The notes: a model not told the origin generated them from the sequence alone. 64,000 bases of DNA from Chthonomonas sp035294505 (GCF_035294505.1 NZ_DATGKU010000154.1:11252-75251); one strand, 5' to 3'; positions 35,630 to 45,892 are shown, numbered from the stretch's first letter. Numbers and translations: made by a program.

Positions 35630-36707
35630 AAGCCGTGGTCGTCTCCTGTTTTGGGATAGCCGCATGGCGGAGGGCACAGCGGATGAGCCGCTCAACCAGA
35701 TCGGTAAACGAAATTCCGGCAAAGGCAGCCGCATCGGGTAAGAGACTTGTAGGCGTCATGCCCGGAATCGTGTTCACTTCTAAAACCAACGGTTCCTGGT
35801 TCTTGACGATCATGTCGGTTCGGGACATTCCACGGCATCCCAATAGCTCATGGCAGCGTAGTGCAACCTGCTGGGCTTTTGCAAGCACCTCCGAAGGAAG
35901 CCGTGCCGGGAGGATATGCTCACTACCACCAATAGTGTATTTGCTATTATAATCATAATAAACCGATTTCGGAACTATCTCCACAACCGGCAACGCTTCC
36001 AAGTCGCCGGACTCCGGGTGTTCCAGAACGCCTACTGTTATCTCGGTGCCAGATACATACGGTTCAATAAGTGCCAAAGCATCGTAGTAGAGGGCGGTTT
36101 CTATCGCGGTCTCAAGCTGTTCCGGACGTTCCACAAGGGTACACCCCACGCTGGAGCCTTCTTCGTTGGGCTTTACGAACACAGGAAGGCCGCCCCATTG
36201 CGACGCGATGTTGTCCAATAGCGAAGTTAGCGGTGGGATTTTTCCACGTGCCACGGCGATGTCGGGAACGGTCGGTAGACCGTTAGCGCGAAAGAGTTGT
36301 TTGGAGATATGCTTGTTCATTGCCAAAGCGCTGGCCAAAACGCCTGAACCCGTGTAGGGTATGCCGAGTAGATCGAGGAGGCCTTGAACTCTGCCATCTT
36401 CCCCGTTTCGCCCATGCAAGGCGATGAAAACGACATCGGGACGCTCGACGGTTTGGGCAGGCAAAAAGCGCTGAAGTTGTTTTTCTAGCCATTCGGCGCC
36501 CGGCAGCGGTTTTCCTGCTCCCGACAGGCTCACTAAATGCTCTACGGCCAAGCGAAACAGAGCGTCCATGTCGGCTCCGGTGGCCTCGTAGCGCGATGGA
36601 TCGAGCGCTTCGAGAATCATTTTGCCGCTCGACAGGGAGACGGCTCGCTCGGAGGAGTTGCCTCCCATTAAAACGAGTACTTTGCATTTTCTATCGGTCG
36701 GGTTCAT
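35619..36707 (-). CDS. ddl: D-alanine--D-alanine ligase
   Basis: An ATP-grasp enzyme forming D-Ala-D-Ala for peptidoglycan. The 362 residues contain L-M-G-G-N-S-S-E-R-A-V-S-L-x-S-G, H-G-R-N-G-E-D-G-x-x-Q-G, Y-T-G-S-G-V, the lysine region V-F-V-K-P-N-E-E-G-S-S-V-G and the metal-binding E-V-N-T-I-P-G-M-T. Its ATG overlaps the murC stop by four bases. Confidence 0.96.
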   Translation of the reverse strand: MNPTDRKCKVLVLMGGNSSERAVSLSSGKMILEALDPSRYEATGADMDALFRLAVEHLVSLSGAGKPLPGAEWLEKQLQRFLPAQTVERPDVVFIALHGRNGEDGRVQGLLDLLGIPYTGSGVLASALAMNKHISKQLFRANGLPTVPDIAVARGKIPPLTSLLDNIASQWGGLPVFVKPNEEGSSVGCTLVERPEQLETAIETALYYDALALIEPYVSGTEITVGVLEHPESGDLEALPVVEIVPKSVYYDYNSKYTIGGSEHILPARLPSEVLAKAQQVALRCHELLGCRGMSRTDMIVKNQEPLVLEVNTIPGMTPTSLLPDAAAFAGISFTDLVERLIRCALRHAAIPKQETTTAYDG

Positions 36708-38122
36708 TCGGCAAGCCCTGCCTGCTGGACAAGATGGAAGAAGGTGATGGCTTCCTCCCGAATATCGCCGGCCCCAAGAAACAGCACGATATCGCCGGGC
36801 TGGGCTAAAGCGCGCAGCATTTTGGGAGCATCGGTTTTATCGGGGAGGAAAATGGCCGGGATAGAGGGTTTTAAACGCACGACGCCATGCACGATATCGG
36901 CTGCACGCACGCCGGGAATGGGGCGCTCACGTGCCGGGTAGATATCGGTAACGATAACCGCATCGGCTTCAGAGAGGGCTGCAGCGAACTCGTTGAGAAA
37001 GTCTCGGGTTCGACTGTAGAGATGGGGTTGAAATACCACGAGAAGGCGAGAATAGGGGTGGGCTTGACGCTGGGCCGCAAAGGTGGCATGTATTTCCGTT
37101 GGGTGGTGGGCATAGTCATCTATAATCTGGATGGTGCCCTTCGGCAGGCTCACTGTACCGATCGGCTCCTGTCGGCGTTCCACACCGGTAAATGCGGCCA
37201 GTCCTTGCACGATCTGTGTCTCGGTAAGACCGAAGAGCTGTCCGGTTATAGCGGCTGCAAGGGCGTTGAGCAGATTATGTCGGCCTGGAAGAGGAAGGGT
37301 TATTGTTAGCTCACGCCCCCCAAAGTTCCAAAGGAAGCGAGTGTGTTGACCCTCCTCTAGAATTTTAACATCGTTGAGGCTGTAGGTGTAGAGGGCGCAG
37401 GGCGGGTGGAAGGTCTTGAGAAGCTGCTGCACCCCCGGATCGTCGCGGCAAACGATCAGCGCCCCATCGGCAGAGCGGATTTGAGCAGCGAAATTGCGAA
37501 AGCCGTTCACCACATTTTCTGGGGTTTGATAGTAGTCCAAATGATCGGCCTCGATGTTGGTGATCACGGCATAGTGAGGATGAAGATGCAGAAAAGAGCC
37601 GTAGGCTTCGCATGCTTCGGTAACGAAGGGAGCCGATGGCGCGCCGATACGAGCGTTCCCACCGAGCTGAGGCACTTCGGCGCCGACGAAAACGGTAGGG
37701 TTTTTGCCGGCCTGTTGCAACATAACGCCGATCATCGCCGTGGTGGTGGTTTTGCCGTGTGTGCCGGCTACGGCCAGGGTGGGGCCGGGGTGTTCGTCCA
37801 TGAGGGCACCGAGAAAGGCCGCTCGCGAGAGGACAGGCAGCCCTCTGCGATAGGCCTCTTGCAACTCTGGATTGTCTTCTGGAACGGCAGCCGAGGCAAC
37901 CACCATTTCAACGGATGGCGCGAGGTTTTCACGCGCATGAAAATCGAATATCTCGGCACCCTCCTTTAAAAGCCTGGCCACGGCCGGGTTGGAATCGGCC
38001 TGCGCATGAGGGTCGGAACCGCTTACCTTTACCCCTCTACGCAAGGCCGACTGGGCGAGGGCGCTCATCCCTACACCGGCAATGCCGATGAAATGAATAT
38101 GTTTTGGCAGCTCTTTGAGCAT
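36704..38122 (-). CDS. murC: UDP-N-acetylmuramate--L-alanine ligase
   Basis: MurC adds L-Ala to UDP-MurNAc in the cytoplasm. The 472 residues start with H-F-I-G-I-A-G-V-G-M-S-A-L-A, followed by the ATP loop G-T-H-G-K-T-T-T-T and D-D-Y-A-H-H-P-T-E-I, all standard for MurC. It starts 20 bases after murG. The murB gene that often follows murC is missing; ddl comes next. Confidence 0.97.
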   Translation of the reverse strand: MLKELPKHIHFIGIAGVGMSALAQSALRRGVKVSGSDPHAQADSNPAVARLLKEGAEIFDFHARENLAPSVEMVVASAAVPEDNPELQEAYRRGLPVLSRAAFLGALMDEHPGPTLAVAGTHGKTTTTAMIGVMLQQAGKNPTVFVGAEVPQLGGNARIGAPSAPFVTEACEAYGSFLHLHPHYAVITNIEADHLDYYQTPENVVNGFRNFAAQIRSADGALIVCRDDPGVQQLLKTFHPPCALYTYSLNDVKILEEGQHTRFLWNFGGRELTITLPLPGRHNLLNALAAAITGQLFGLTETQIVQGLAAFTGVERRQEPIGTVSLPKGTIQIIDDYAHHPTEIHATFAAQRQAHPYSRLLVVFQPHLYSRTRDFLNEFAAALSEADAVIVTDIYPARERPIPGVRAADIVHGVVRLKPSIPAIFLPDKTDAPKMLRALAQPGDIVLFLGAGDIREEAITFFHLVQQAGLAE

Positions 38123-38142
38123 AGCGCGAAGATTCCTGATTC

Positions 38143-39288
38143 CTATTTTAAAGAAGCTATTTTACCCTGTTGGGCCTCGACGAGGGAGAGAATTTCGTTG
38201 GCGACCGATTCGGCCGCGTCGGGGCGGCCCAAAGCCAAGGCAGCATAATGCATCTGTTCACGGCGGGTCTCTTCGTCCTGCAGCCCCAAAACAAGTTGTG
38301 CCAGCCGCTCAGGGGTTAACGAAGCTTGGGGGAGCAACAGGGCGGCTCCGGCCTGCTCCAAAGCGCGGGCATTATGGGTTTGGTGGTCGGCATAAGCTGT
38401 CGGCAAGGGTACAACAATGGAGGGGAGGCCATTGGCTAAAATCTCTGAAAGGCTAGAGACACCGCCACGGCACAGCACGAGATCGGCAGCGCGATAGGCG
38501 TAGGCCATCTGTTCCGTTTCTAGGAATGCAAAAGGATGGTAGCCCTCTCTATTTGCCAGGCCACACCCTTCTAACTGGGCTGAGAACTCGGAGAAGTCGC
38601 GCTTTCCTATCTGATGAAGCACCTGCACTCCGGCCTCCAGCAAAACGGGCGTCGTTTCCAGAACCACCCGATTAATGGCACGCGCACCTTGACTGCCACC
38701 AAGTACCAGTAGGGTGAAGCGATTGGGGAACAGACCGGGAAAGTGCTGTCTTGCCTCTCGAGGCGTGATCTGTTTCGGAGCGATGATGCCTTTTCGCAGC
38801 GGCAAACCCGTAAGTACCACGCGATCCGGCGGAAAGTAGGCGGCAGAAGCGGGAAAAGCGATACAGATGCGCTGTGCCCATCTGGCAAGAAACCGATTGG
38901 TGCGCCCCGGCACAACATCGGGAGCACAGATAACGGATGGAATGCCCTCACGAGCGGCCGCCAACACAGCCGCTGCGGCCACATAGCCACCTGTGCCGAG
39001 CACCACTTCGGCCCGAAACCTTCGAAGATAGGTGCGTGCCTCCTTGTAGCCGTTCCAAAGCGACCAGAGAACCAACAAGGTTGAAGGAGAAAGCAGTTTG
39101 CGAAGTTTGCGTGCGGTAATAGGCTGAAAAGGCCAGCCGTATTCTGGAACGAGTTGGGCTTCCATGCCGTTCGCGCTGCCGATATAAAGCACCTCCGCTT
39201 CGGGACGAAGTTTGGTAAGGCTTTCGGCTACGGCCAGAGCGGGAAAGATATGACCACCGGTTCCTCCTCCGGTCACCACGATTCTCAT
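38143..39288 (-). CDS. murG: Lipid II synthase MurG
   Basis: MurG transfers GlcNAc to lipid I at the inner membrane face. The 381 residues begin V-V-T-G-G-G-T-G-G-H-I-F-P-A-L-A and contain L-G-T-G-G-Y-V, L-G-G-S-Q-G-A and C-R-G-G-V-S-S-L-S-E, the usual GT28 signatures. The ATG at 39288 forms ATGA with the ftsW stop, so the 143-codon upstream extension, which runs inside ftsW, is rejected. Confidence 0.96.
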   Translation of the reverse strand: MRIVVTGGGTGGHIFPALAVAESLTKLRPEAEVLYIGSANGMEAQLVPEYGWPFQPITARKLRKLLSPSTLLVLWSLWNGYKEARTYLRRFRAEVVLGTGGYVAAAAVLAAAREGIPSVICAPDVVPGRTNRFLARWAQRICIAFPASAAYFPPDRVVLTGLPLRKGIIAPKQITPREARQHFPGLFPNRFTLLVLGGSQGARAINRVVLETTPVLLEAGVQVLHQIGKRDFSEFSAQLEGCGLANREGYHPFAFLETEQMAYAYRAADLVLCRGGVSSLSEILANGLPSIVVPLPTAYADHQTHNARALEQAGAALLLPQASLTPERLAQLVLGLQDEETRREQMHYAALALGRPDAAESVANEILSLVEAQQGKIASLK

Positions 39289-40490
39289 GGCGAACCCTCC
39301 CATGTTGGAGATGAAGGGATCTTCTCTGTGGCCGGCCGTTTGGAAAGAACGGCCTGGTGTGCGATGTTCATAAGCAGTCCGATAGCGGCCAGCATGAGAA
39401 CAAGAGATGTCGAACCATAGCTGATGAAGGGTAGAGGAACGCCCGTTGCCGGAATCGAGTCGGAAGCCACGGCAACATTCACGATGGCCTGCCAGGTGAT
39501 GAGAGCCGTTAAGCCGGCAGCAAGAAGCGCCCCAAAACGGTCGGGCGTGTAGCGTGCGATGGCGAAGCCGCGCCAGCTGATAATGCCAAAAAGCACCAAT
39601 AAGACGCAAACCCCTACCAGTCCCGTTTCTTCGGCATAGGTTGCAAAAACGAAATCCGAATCGGCTTGTGGAAGGTAGTATTTCTCCCGTCCGTTGCCCA
39701 GCCCAAGCCCCGTCCATTCCCCGGAGCCTACGGCCAAACGTGCATGATAGATTTGATAGCCGATGCCCTGAAGGTCTTTTTGGGGATGCAGAAAGGCGAG
39801 AATTCGCTCTTGTCGGTTTCCGCCGGCCCTCCCAAAAAGGCTTGTGATAAGCACCAAAAAGGCGATCATGCCGGCGAAAAGCAGAAGGTGTCGTTTGCGC
39901 ACACCGGCCAGAAAGAGTTGGGTAAGCAAGGTAAGGAACAACACAAAGGCGGTGCCGAGGTCGGGCTGTCTCTCAATGAGCATGAGATAAAGGAGGCTCA
40001 CCAGCAAAACAGGTGCTAAATGCTCGATGGAAACAACCGTTTTGGTGCGGCGAGAACGTGGCAACTCTTTTGAACCTTCGATACGGGGCACCGAGAGGCG
40101 GGCAGCTACATAGAGGATAAGGCAAAGCTTGGCAACTTCGGAGGGTTGAAAGCTGAGTGGGCCAAGGTGTATCCAGCGAGCTGCACCGTTCATTCGAATG
40201 CCTATGTGGGGAAGGTGAACCGCTATGAGCAGCCCAATCCCTACAAGCAGCGCGGGGATGGCGGCGACGCGCAACCGACGATAGTCGGTGTAGAGAAGCA
40301 GGCCAAGCACACAGAAGCCGATGAAAGCGCCGAGCGCTTGCCGTTTTACAAAAAAGAACGGATCGTGAGCTAGGTGCACGTTATAGAGGGTTTGGGCATA
40401 ACTGGTATCTAGAACCATCCAAAGCCCAATCACCGTAAGAACAACGGCGGTAACGAAAAGCCCAAGCTCCGGTTGGCGCGATGTGTTCAT
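39285..40490 (-). CDS. ftsW: Peptidoglycan glycosyltransferase FtsW (SEDS)
   Basis: The 401 residues form about ten membrane helices. Family marks are the G-N-G-R-E-K-Y-Y-L-P-Q-A-D-S-D-F-V-F-A loop, with its E-E-T-G-L-V-G continuation, and P-F-I-S-Y-G-S-T-S near the C terminus. FtsW polymerises septal peptidoglycan with its partner FtsI, encoded upstream in the same cluster. It overlaps murD and murG by ATGA. Confidence 0.95.
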   Translation of the reverse strand: MNTSRQPELGLFVTAVVLTVIGLWMVLDTSYAQTLYNVHLAHDPFFFVKRQALGAFIGFCVLGLLLYTDYRRLRVAAIPALLVGIGLLIAVHLPHIGIRMNGAARWIHLGPLSFQPSEVAKLCLILYVAARLSVPRIEGSKELPRSRRTKTVVSIEHLAPVLLVSLLYLMLIERQPDLGTAFVLFLTLLTQLFLAGVRKRHLLLFAGMIAFLVLITSLFGRAGGNRQERILAFLHPQKDLQGIGYQIYHARLAVGSGEWTGLGLGNGREKYYLPQADSDFVFATYAEETGLVGVCVLLVLFGIISWRGFAIARYTPDRFGALLAAGLTALITWQAIVNVAVASDSIPATGVPLPFISYGSTSLVLMLAAIGLLMNIAHQAVLSKRPATEKIPSSPTWEGSP

Positions 40491-41914
40491 CGTTCATGCC
40501 CCTCAAGAAGGGTTTTAACGGCGGAGCGGAAAGCGGCACCACGCGCTTCAAAATTGGCAAACATGTCGAAACTTGCACATGCAGGCGATAGCATGACTAT
40601 ATCTCCGGGCGACGCAAGTGAGTGTGCCGTGTGGACCGCTTCATCCAACGAAGCCGCACGATAGATGGCCTGAAACCCTCCTTTTCTAAAGGTCTGCTCC
40701 ATACGTTCGGCCGCCTCACCGATGAGCACAAGGGCTTTCGCATGGCGCAAAAGCGCTGGCGTGAGCGGCGCAAAGTCCAAGTTTTTCTCCGCTCCGCCGG
40801 CAATCACGATGGCCGGCTGCGATAGCGCTTCCAACGAGCGTACGGCGGCGGCGATGTTGGTGCACATGCTGTTGTTGATATAGATGATTCCCTCGCTCTC
40901 GGCAACAAGCTCCATACGATGAGGTACCCCTTTGAAACGACGGACGGCCTCCACGACGGCTTCCGGGTTGGCCCCAAGAAGCAGAGCTGTTATCGCGGCG
41001 GCCAGCACGTTCTCCATGCTGTGAATGCCGGGCAGAGATTTTGGAAAATCAGCTAAAGCCAAGAGACGGATGGTTGCAGTCGAAGGGGAGCGGTAGAAAA
41101 GCCAATCCCCTTTGCGCCATGCGGCGATGGGGCCTTCCGGCTCTCTGTAAGCGCTAAACCAACAGAGTGTTGCCGGAAAGTCGCTGATATTCAGCGTTTG
41201 CGTGACGGGGTCATCGGCATTAAGAACGGCGAAATCCTCGGCTGTTTGATAGGCGAAGAGCCGCGCTTTTGTCTGGGCGTACTCCTCTAGGTTTGCGTAC
41301 CTGTCCAGGTGGTCGGCGGTGATGTTGGTAAGCACGCCTATTTTCGGTCGAAAACTCTGCGTCCATTCAAGCTGAAAACTCGATACTTCCGCTACGAGCA
41401 CTGTCGGGGTGGCGGCATCTTGTTGCCTCGCCGCCTCCACCAACGTTTTTTTGATCTCATCGGCGCTGATGTTGCCGCAGGGGATGGCGGGGATATCGCT
41501 CTGTTTTAGCATGGCGGCAACGAGCAGGGTGGTGGTGGTTTTGCCGTTCGTGCCGGTTATGGCCACAATGGGTAGGTCGGTAAGGCGATAGGCCAGCTCT
41601 ATCTCCGACCAGATGGGAATACCCTTTTGGAGGGCGCACTGAAGAAGGGAATTCTGCTTCGGTACGCCGGGGCTGGTAACGACGAGTTGCGTATTCGGAT
41701 GGAAAGCGTTCTCTGGGGTGGCCGGCGCGCGTAGGGAAACGCCCATCTCTCTTAATTTCGCTATCGTTGTTGCCGGCAGCTGTTCGGGCTGCTTTTGGTC
41801 GGCCACCAGCACCTCTGCGCCGAGTTGGTGCAGGACCTCTGCGACGGCAAGGCCGCTTCTGCCGGCACCCACCACGGTAATCTGTTTCCCTTTCCAGTCG
41901 CCAATAGGTTGCAT
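40487..41914 (-). CDS. murD: UDP-N-acetylmuramoylalanine--D-glutamate ligase
   Basis: MurD adds D-Glu. The 475 residues show the N-terminal V-V-G-A-G-R-S-G-L-A-V, the ATP loop I-T-G-T-N-G-K-T-T-T-T, N-I-T-A-D-H-L-D-R-Y and the Cys-rich end S-P-A-C-A-S-F-D-M-F. I chose ATG 41914, two bases after the mraY stop and downstream of TTTGGAG; the longer frame runs inside mraY. Confidence 0.96.
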   Translation of the reverse strand: MQPIGDWKGKQITVVGAGRSGLAVAEVLHQLGAEVLVADQKQPEQLPATTIAKLREMGVSLRAPATPENAFHPNTQLVVTSPGVPKQNSLLQCALQKGIPIWSEIELAYRLTDLPIVAITGTNGKTTTTLLVAAMLKQSDIPAIPCGNISADEIKKTLVEAARQQDAATPTVLVAEVSSFQLEWTQSFRPKIGVLTNITADHLDRYANLEEYAQTKARLFAYQTAEDFAVLNADDPVTQTLNISDFPATLCWFSAYREPEGPIAAWRKGDWLFYRSPSTATIRLLALADFPKSLPGIHSMENVLAAAITALLLGANPEAVVEAVRRFKGVPHRMELVAESEGIIYINNSMCTNIAAAVRSLEALSQPAIVIAGGAEKNLDFAPLTPALLRHAKALVLIGEAAERMEQTFRKGGFQAIYRAASLDEAVHTAHSLASPGDIVMLSPACASFDMFANFEARGAAFRSAVKTLLEGHER

Positions 41915-41916
41915 CC

Positions 41917-42945
41917 CTAGTATCTCCAAAGCAGCGCGAGCGCTGCGCATACGAGGCCTGCCAGCCAAAAGCGAAGCACCACCTGGGTCTCGGGCCAACC
42001 TAGCTCCTCAAAGTGATGATGGAGCGGCGTGCGAAGAAACACGCGATGGGTTTTCGCGTAGTATAGCCCACGGCGCCTGCGGCGATATTTGAAAACGAGC
42101 ACCTGGATGACAACGGAGACCAGTTCGGCCCAGCAGACTAGAGAGGCCACTAAAAACCCCACCTCTTGTTTCCCCATAATCGCCGCGCCGGCCAGGCCAG
42201 CCCCAATGGCTAAAGAGGCCGTGTCGCCCATAAAAACGCGCGCAGGGTGGGCATTCCACCAGAGAAAACCGGCCAGAGAACCCGCCAGCGCAATGCAGAA
42301 GAAAGCGACGTTTGGCTCGGTGGAGAAGACCAGCACGGCCAGCGCCAGCGCTGTTATGAGGTTTAGCCCTGCGGAGAGGCCATCGAGACCATCTGCGAAA
42401 TTGGTTGCGTTGGAAAACCCCACGATCAGCAGGAGGCAGAACAGATAGTAGAAACCGTAGAGGGCGATGGGGCTGTAGGAACCGAGTTGCACCGGAGCGA
42501 TGTTGACCAGAGTGATGCCGGGGGGCGAAGAGAGCGCCAACCAAAGGACGAAGAGAGCGGCGACAAGGCACTGCGCCAGGAATTTTTCGCGTGCACGTAG
42601 GCCGAGGTTCTTTCCCCTTTTGAGGCTAAGGTAGTCGTCTAGAAAGCCAATGGCGCCAAACGCCAGGGTGAGGAGCAAAAGGGGAAGGAGCTTGAGATCG
42701 CCGATGAGGTGTCGGTGCATGTCCCACTGGAAAAAGCCGATATAGGCCAACATAACAAGCGTAAGCCCAAAATGGATGAGAAGGCCTCCCATGGTGGGCG
42801 TGCCCTGCTTTTTGGTGTGGGTATACGGGGCATCCTCGCTGATGTTTTGCCCGATTTGTAAAGCTCGCAGGTGTGCGATCAGTCTTCGCCCAGGCAGAGC
42901 GGAGAGAAGAAAAGCTGCAATGAATCCAAAGATGAGCTTAGCCAT
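41917..42945 (-). CDS. mraY: Phospho-MurNAc-pentapeptide transferase MraY
   Basis: MraY makes lipid I from UDP-MurNAc-pentapeptide and undecaprenyl phosphate. The 342 residues have ten hydrophobic segments and the signatures K-K-Q-G-T-P-T-M-G-G, F-L-D-D-Y-L-S-L (Asp-rich site), N-A-T-N-F-A-D-G-L-D-G-L and the terminal H-H-H-F-E. It overlaps murF by eight bases. Confidence 0.97.
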   Translation of the reverse strand: MAKLIFGFIAAFLLSALPGRRLIAHLRALQIGQNISEDAPYTHTKKQGTPTMGGLLIHFGLTLVMLAYIGFFQWDMHRHLIGDLKLLPLLLLTLAFGAIGFLDDYLSLKRGKNLGLRAREKFLAQCLVAALFVLWLALSSPPGITLVNIAPVQLGSYSPIALYGFYYLFCLLLIVGFSNATNFADGLDGLSAGLNLITALALAVLVFSTEPNVAFFCIALAGSLAGFLWWNAHPARVFMGDTASLAIGAGLAGAAIMGKQEVGFLVASLVCWAELVSVVIQVLVFKYRRRRRGLYYAKTHRVFLRTPLHHHFEELGWPETQVVLRFWLAGLVCAALALLWRY

Positions 42946-44347
42946 GCGTTTCTCCTATTGGCGTTCCTGTTAGGGCGCCCACGATCTGCTCCATCTGCAT
43001 GGCACGGGAGCCTTTAATCAGCACCGTGTCGGATGGCTGAACATACATGCAAATGTCTTTCGCCGCCTCTTCGGAAGTTGCGAAGTGCTGGTGGGTGAGC
43101 GTGGCGCCTGCTTGAAGATGCCTCCTTGCCTCTTCAGCGATCTGTTGGGCGAGGTCGCCAACGGTAATAAGAAGACGTACGCCTATTTTTGCAACGGCTT
43201 GTCCCACCATGCGATGGGCTTCCGGCGCAAAGTCGCCCAACTCCTTCATATCACCTAACACGGCCACGCGGTTTTCCGAGCCTGTGAGGGTCGAGAGCGT
43301 TTGCAGGGCGGCCAGCATACTTTCCACGCCGGCATTATAGCAGTCGTCGAGAATACATGCCCCGTTTTGTGCGCGGCGTGAGGTCATGCGGCCCTCCGCT
43401 CCTGACCAGCGCGATAGAGCCGTTAGCGCCTCTTCGAGAGAAACTTCCAAGGCGAAGGCCACCGCCAAAGCCGCCGCGGCATTGTGTGCCTGGTGGGCCC
43501 CCAAGGCCGTCATCTGCACCGTGTGGCGATGACCATTCACGTCTAAGGCTAAGCGTGGACATCCACTTTCACCGACTTCAAGCGGTTTTACCGAGACATC
43601 GGCCGGTGCGCCTGTGCCGGAGAAGGTGATAATGCGGCAGGTGGAAGGAACGCGGCTACGAAGGTAGGGGAGAAAATCGCATTCCGCCGGCAAAACGGCA
43701 ATGCCATTTGCGGGCAGCCGCGTGAGCAGTTCCGATTTTGCCTCGGCGATCTTTTCTCTAGAGCCTAGTAGTTCGATGTGCGCGTAGCCGATTCTGGTGA
43801 TGACGCCGACGGTGGGAGAGGCGATCTCGGCGAGTCGATCAATTTGGCCTAGCCCACGCATTCCCATCTCTAAGACGGCTACCTCATGGTGAGGGGTAAG
43901 TTGGAAGAGGGTAAGCGGCACACCGATCTCCGTGTTGAGGTTTTTAGGGTTGGAGAGAGTTGCGTATCGCGCACGAAGTAAGGCTGCCGTCAGCTCTTTG
44001 GTAGATGTTTTTCCCACGCTGCCGGTGATGCCGACCAAAGGGATGGGAAAGCGGCGACGATAGTGGGCAGCCAGATCGCCCAGAGCACGAAGCGTCTCAG
44101 GCACCACGATCTGTGGGATGGGGAGATCGTCTGAAGGGGTTTTGACGACGGCGGCCGCAGCACCGCGGTCGGCGGCCTGTTGCAGAAAACGATGTCCATC
44201 CGTATGCTCGCCGGTAAGGGCAAAAAAGAGGGCACCCGGCTGAAGTGTGCGTGTATCTATGCTCACGCTCTCGACGACGGTATCGGGGCTACCGATAAGT
44301 TGCGCACCGAGCACTTCGCATGCCCATTTAACGGAAAAGAGCGGCAT
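42938..44347 (-). CDS. murF: UDP-MurNAc-tripeptide--D-Ala-D-Ala ligase
   Basis: MurF completes the pentapeptide. The 469 residues carry the Mur-ligase loop I-T-G-S-V-G-K-T-S-T-K-E, N-T-E-I-G-V-P-L and D-D-C-Y-N-A-G, as well as V-L-I-K-G-S-R-A near the end. The start lies directly after the murE stop with no spacer. Confidence 0.96.
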   Translation of the reverse strand: MPLFSVKWACEVLGAQLIGSPDTVVESVSIDTRTLQPGALFFALTGEHTDGHRFLQQAADRGAAAAVVKTPSDDLPIPQIVVPETLRALGDLAAHYRRRFPIPLVGITGSVGKTSTKELTAALLRARYATLSNPKNLNTEIGVPLTLFQLTPHHEVAVLEMGMRGLGQIDRLAEIASPTVGVITRIGYAHIELLGSREKIAEAKSELLTRLPANGIAVLPAECDFLPYLRSRVPSTCRIITFSGTGAPADVSVKPLEVGESGCPRLALDVNGHRHTVQMTALGAHQAHNAAAALAVAFALEVSLEEALTALSRWSGAEGRMTSRRAQNGACILDDCYNAGVESMLAALQTLSTLTGSENRVAVLGDMKELGDFAPEAHRMVGQAVAKIGVRLLITVGDLAQQIAEEARRHLQAGATLTHQHFATSEEAAKDICMYVQPSDTVLIKGSRAMQMEQIVGALTGTPIGETHG

Positions 44348-45892
44348 TTAGGGCGTTCCTCCTTGTAACGCCTCTCTGGCTACTTGGCGATCGTCAAAGG
44401 GAAACTTGGTATCGCCTATGATCTGGTAATCTTCATGACCTTTGCCAGCAATAAGCACCATATCGCCGGGTTGCGCCAGCGCCACGGCTTTATAGATGGC
44501 GGCGCGTCTATCCGGCTCTACGATGATCTGTGCCTTGATATGGGGGTCCTGTTCTGGGTTTATGTCGGCCAGAATCTCTTGAATAATGGCGTCGGGGTCT
44601 TCATGGCGCGGGTTATCTGAGGTAATGATGGCGATATCGCTCATGGTGGCGGCCAGATGGCCCATGATAGGCCGTTTGCCTCTATCACGATTGCCTCCAC
44701 ATCCAAAGACACAGATAAGCCGTTTAGGCTGAAGCCGAAGGGCGGACTGCAGCAGGTTCTGCAGTCCGTCTGGCGTATGGGCATAGTCTACAATGACGCT
44801 GAAGCCCCTATCGGCGGTTGGCACCGGCTCGAAGCGTCCGGGCACAGGTGGCAATGAGGCTAAACCCTGCACAATGGTTTGCCTATCTACGCCGAGCCGA
44901 AGGCAAGTGGCGATGGCGGCGAGAGCGTTTCCTACTTGGAAGGCGCCTCCGAGCGGCACGGTGATGGGCATCTCGAACCGCTCGGTGCCGGAATCGTAGC
45001 AGGCGACAAACTGCGTGGAGGTTGCCGAGAGCGTGATCGATTCGGGACGAAGTACGGCAGGGTCGGCCGCGTCTACCGAGTAGGTGATGATGTCGCCCCG
45101 TGCCAAAGTCACCAACTCTCTGCCTTCCCATTGCGAGACGTTGATGACGGAGATGAACTCGGCTTTGTCGGGACGTGGATAGAGAACCGGATATTCTGTA
45201 AAGAGGCGTGCCTTCGCGTTGAAGTAGGCCTCCATGGTTTTGTGAAAGTCGAGGTGATCTTGGGTTAAGTTGGTGAACACTCCCGCCCGAAAAGCGATGC
45301 CATCGGTGCGATAGAGGGCCAATGCATGGGAGGAGACCTCCATCACCACCGAATCGGCGCCTTGATCGCGCATGGTGGCCAGAAGTTCCTGCAGTTGGTC
45401 GGCTTCGGGAGTGGTATGCTCACTGGGCAGGGCGGCGCCATCGAGTTCGGCGCCGAGCGTGCCAATGTTGCCCACGCGTTCTCCGGCGGCACGTAAAATG
45501 TTGGCGATCATGCGGGTTGTTGTGGTCTTGCCGTTTGTTCCCGTAACCCCGATCACCTTCAACGCATGCGAAGGATCGTCGTAAAAGGCGCAGGCGAGAA
45601 GAGGAAACGCCTTGCGCGTATCCGGCACCTCAACAACGGGAATGTGCGGGGGCAACGTAATGCCAAGCGTTTCAAGAGCGTTCTGCTGTACCACCACCGC
45701 GGCCGCCCCCTGTTCAACGGCTTGGGGAGCGAACTGATGACCGTCGAAGTTTTGACCAACGAGGCATACGAAAAGCCATCCCGGGCCAACCGATCGCGAA
45801 TCATGGGTAAGTCCGGCAATGAGTGGGTTGTTTGTTGAAGAGACATTGACTTTCGGCAGTCTTGCTATCAAATCGTGCAACGGTTTAGACAT
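44348..45892 (-). CDS. murE: UDP-MurNAc-tripeptide synthetase MurE (mDAP type)
   Basis: The 514 residues show G-L-T-H-D-S-R-x-V near the start, the ATP loop G-V-T-G-T-N-G-K-T-T-T-T and the substrate motif S-D-N-P-R-H-E-D. A D-N-P-R motif indicates meso-diaminopimelate rather than lysine as the third residue. I chose ATG 45892 over the frame start 37 codons earlier, because the family N terminus begins near it; the ribosome binding site is weak. Confidence 0.94.
   Translation of the reverse strand: MSKPLHDLIARLPKVNVSSTNNPLIAGLTHDSRSVGPGWLFVCLVGQNFDGHQFAPQAVEQGAAAVVVQQNALETLGITLPPHIPVVEVPDTRKAFPLLACAFYDDPSHALKVIGVTGTNGKTTTTRMIANILRAAGERVGNIGTLGAELDGAALPSEHTTPEADQLQELLATMRDQGADSVVMEVSSHALALYRTDGIAFRAGVFTNLTQDHLDFHKTMEAYFNAKARLFTEYPVLYPRPDKAEFISVINVSQWEGRELVTLARGDIITYSVDAADPAVLRPESITLSATSTQFVACYDSGTERFEMPITVPLGGAFQVGNALAAIATCLRLGVDRQTIVQGLASLPPVPGRFEPVPTADRGFSVIVDYAHTPDGLQNLLQSALRLQPKRLICVFGCGGNRDRGKRPIMGHLAATMSDIAIITSDNPRHEDPDAIIQEILADINPEQDPHIKAQIIVEPDRRAAIYKAVALAQPGDMVLIAGKGHEDYQIIGDTKFPFDDRQVAREALQGGTP

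Noticed and set aside
38143..39717. 524-residue reading of murG
   Set aside because: The first 143 codons run inside ftsW in another frame; the family start with ATGA overlap is at 39288.
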